From: Rhodothermaceae bacterium
GTDB taxonomy: Bacteria > Bacteroidota > Rhodothermia > Rhodothermales > Rubricoccaceae
Direction of reading: 5' to 3'
DNA length: 6,543 nt
NCBI GenBank assembly: GCA_013003465.1
Contig: JABDIZ010000139.1
Span: forward strand, 1-6,543
Part shown: piece by piece, positions 6,216 through 6,543 of the stretch
Layout of the letters: every line of letters starts with the position of its first letter
How positions within the stretch are numbered: the stretch's first letter is position 1
Notes under the pieces: model-generated
The model's database searches: none
What the model was told of the DNA's origin: nothing
What the model saw: only the letters and a program-made list of their open reading frames with translations
Program-made: the position numbers and the translations under genes

Positions 6216-6456
6216 GGGTGTCGGGGGAGGCTGGCGGGAGGAAGAAGGCTCCGCCGCCTGCAGGGATGCAGACCTCGGAGGGTCGAGCGCTGGGCTCCAC
6301 GAATGAGACACTTCAACACGGCCAGACGGCATGCTCGGACGACACGGAACGCACGTAAAGTGCGGGCGGCTGCAAAAGGGCGAGACGCTCCGGGTGGTTC
6401 AAAAGCAATGCCAGCGATCGTGATCAGTGGCGCGAGCCTAAGCCCTGAAAACTAAG
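6216..6456. other. Non-coding leader between the terminator and the Memo-like gene
   Basis: I see no supported gene in these 241 bp; the region should contain the promoter of the Memo-like/DUF2520 unit. One perfect inverted repeat, CGCAC (6350-6354) and GTGCG (6360-6364) around GTAAA, could be an operator or small hairpin. Close to the ATG the minus strand is pyrimidine-rich and includes GCCAGCCTCCCC (6235-6224), which is also found directly before lysS. No clear -33/-7 pair is visible. Confidence 0.35.
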
Positions 6457-6493
6457 AACGGCCCGGTCGTACGTCGCGTACAACCGGGCCGTT
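6457..6493. terminator. Strong bidirectional intrinsic terminator
   Basis: AACGGCCCGGT (6457-6467) pairs perfectly with ACCGGGCCGTT (6483-6493). Inside, after one mismatch, GTAC (6469-6472) pairs with GTAC (6478-6481) around a 5-nt loop. On the plus strand it runs into TTTCCTATTTC. On the minus strand, continuing from the right arm's own T's, it runs into CTTAGTTTTC. It lies 15 bp beyond the tRNA end, so its main job is probably to end tRNA transcription and insulate the Memo-like unit. Confidence 0.85.
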
Positions 6494-6507
6494 TCCTATT
6501 TCGGGGG

Positions 6508-6543
6508 TGGGTCCTGCGGGATTCGAACCGCAGAGGCAAAGCC
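6508..6543 (-). tRNA. tRNA 3' end, partial, with an atypical T-arm
   Basis: Read on the minus strand, the window edge shows the 3' part of a tRNA: a T-arm with GGTTCGAATCC (6529-6519), then an acceptor strand ending GGACCC and discriminator A (6508). The next bases are CCC, so CCA is not encoded. GGCTTTGCC (6543-6535) before the T-arm could be part of a long variable arm (class II: Leu, Ser or Tyr), but the anticodon is outside the window. The T-arm is odd: CTGCGG (6533-6528) pairs with CCGCAG (6519-6514) around an 8-nt loop, where tRNAs normally have 7. A usual GCGGG/CCCGC stem would need one more G. A strong terminator follows, as expected for a tRNA gene. It may instead be a tRNA remnant or contain a sequence error. 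Confidence 0.6.

Noticed and set aside
5406..6455. 349-codon plus-strand open frame opposite the Memo-like gene
   Set aside because: It is antisense to a family-matched gene, with composition typical of a shadow frame.

Overview
The window is 6.5 kb of GC-rich bacterial chromosome carrying ordinary housekeeping genes. No phage, transposon or CRISPR array is visible. The best guess for the host is a GC-rich member of the Bacteroidota, such as a Rhodothermota/Salinibacter relative. Three things point there: a 'GlmU-like' fused sugar-nucleotidyltransferase/left-handed beta-helix protein of the kind typical of Bacteroidota, start codons without Shine-Dalgarno sequences (leaders are C/T-rich), and a possible TAnnTT-type promoter element. 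The assignment is an inference from gene families and sequence style.

Layout: (1) 1-521, minus strand, a transaldolase of the small TalC/FSA-like family, cut off by the left edge. (2) 522-669, a divergent intergenic region with overlapping inverted repeats. (3) 670-1902, plus strand, the GlmU-like protein. (4) 1903-2030, a short convergent gap. (5) 2031-3617, minus strand, class II lysyl-tRNA synthetase (lysS). (6) 3693-4232, minus strand, a small all-helical protein I do not recognise. (7) 4233-4420, a non-coding gap with a terminator-like hairpin just after the next gene. (8) 4421-5407 and 5436-6215, minus strand, a two-gene unit 28 bp apart: a Rossmann/DUF2520 oxidoreductase-like protein preceded by a Memo-family (AmmeMemoRadiSam protein B) homologue. 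(9) 6216-6456, non-coding leader. (10) 6457-6493, a strong bidirectional terminator. (11) 6508-6543, the 3' end of a tRNA gene on the minus strand, running off the right edge.

From lysS rightwards everything recognised lies on the minus strand. Transcription would run tRNA -> terminator -> Memo-like -> DUF2520 -> weak terminator -> helical protein -> lysS. The transaldolase (sugar-phosphate metabolism) and GlmU-like protein (nucleotide sugars or cell envelope) diverge from a shared 148-bp region.

I see no complete new system. The most unusual items are the Memo-like protein, which has lost most of the residues that bind metal in its family, and the partial tRNA, whose T-arm does not fit the standard 5-bp stem/7-nt loop. 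Weaker leads are a 12-bp sequence shared by the leaders of lysS and the Memo-like gene, and the unrecognised helical protein upstream of lysS.
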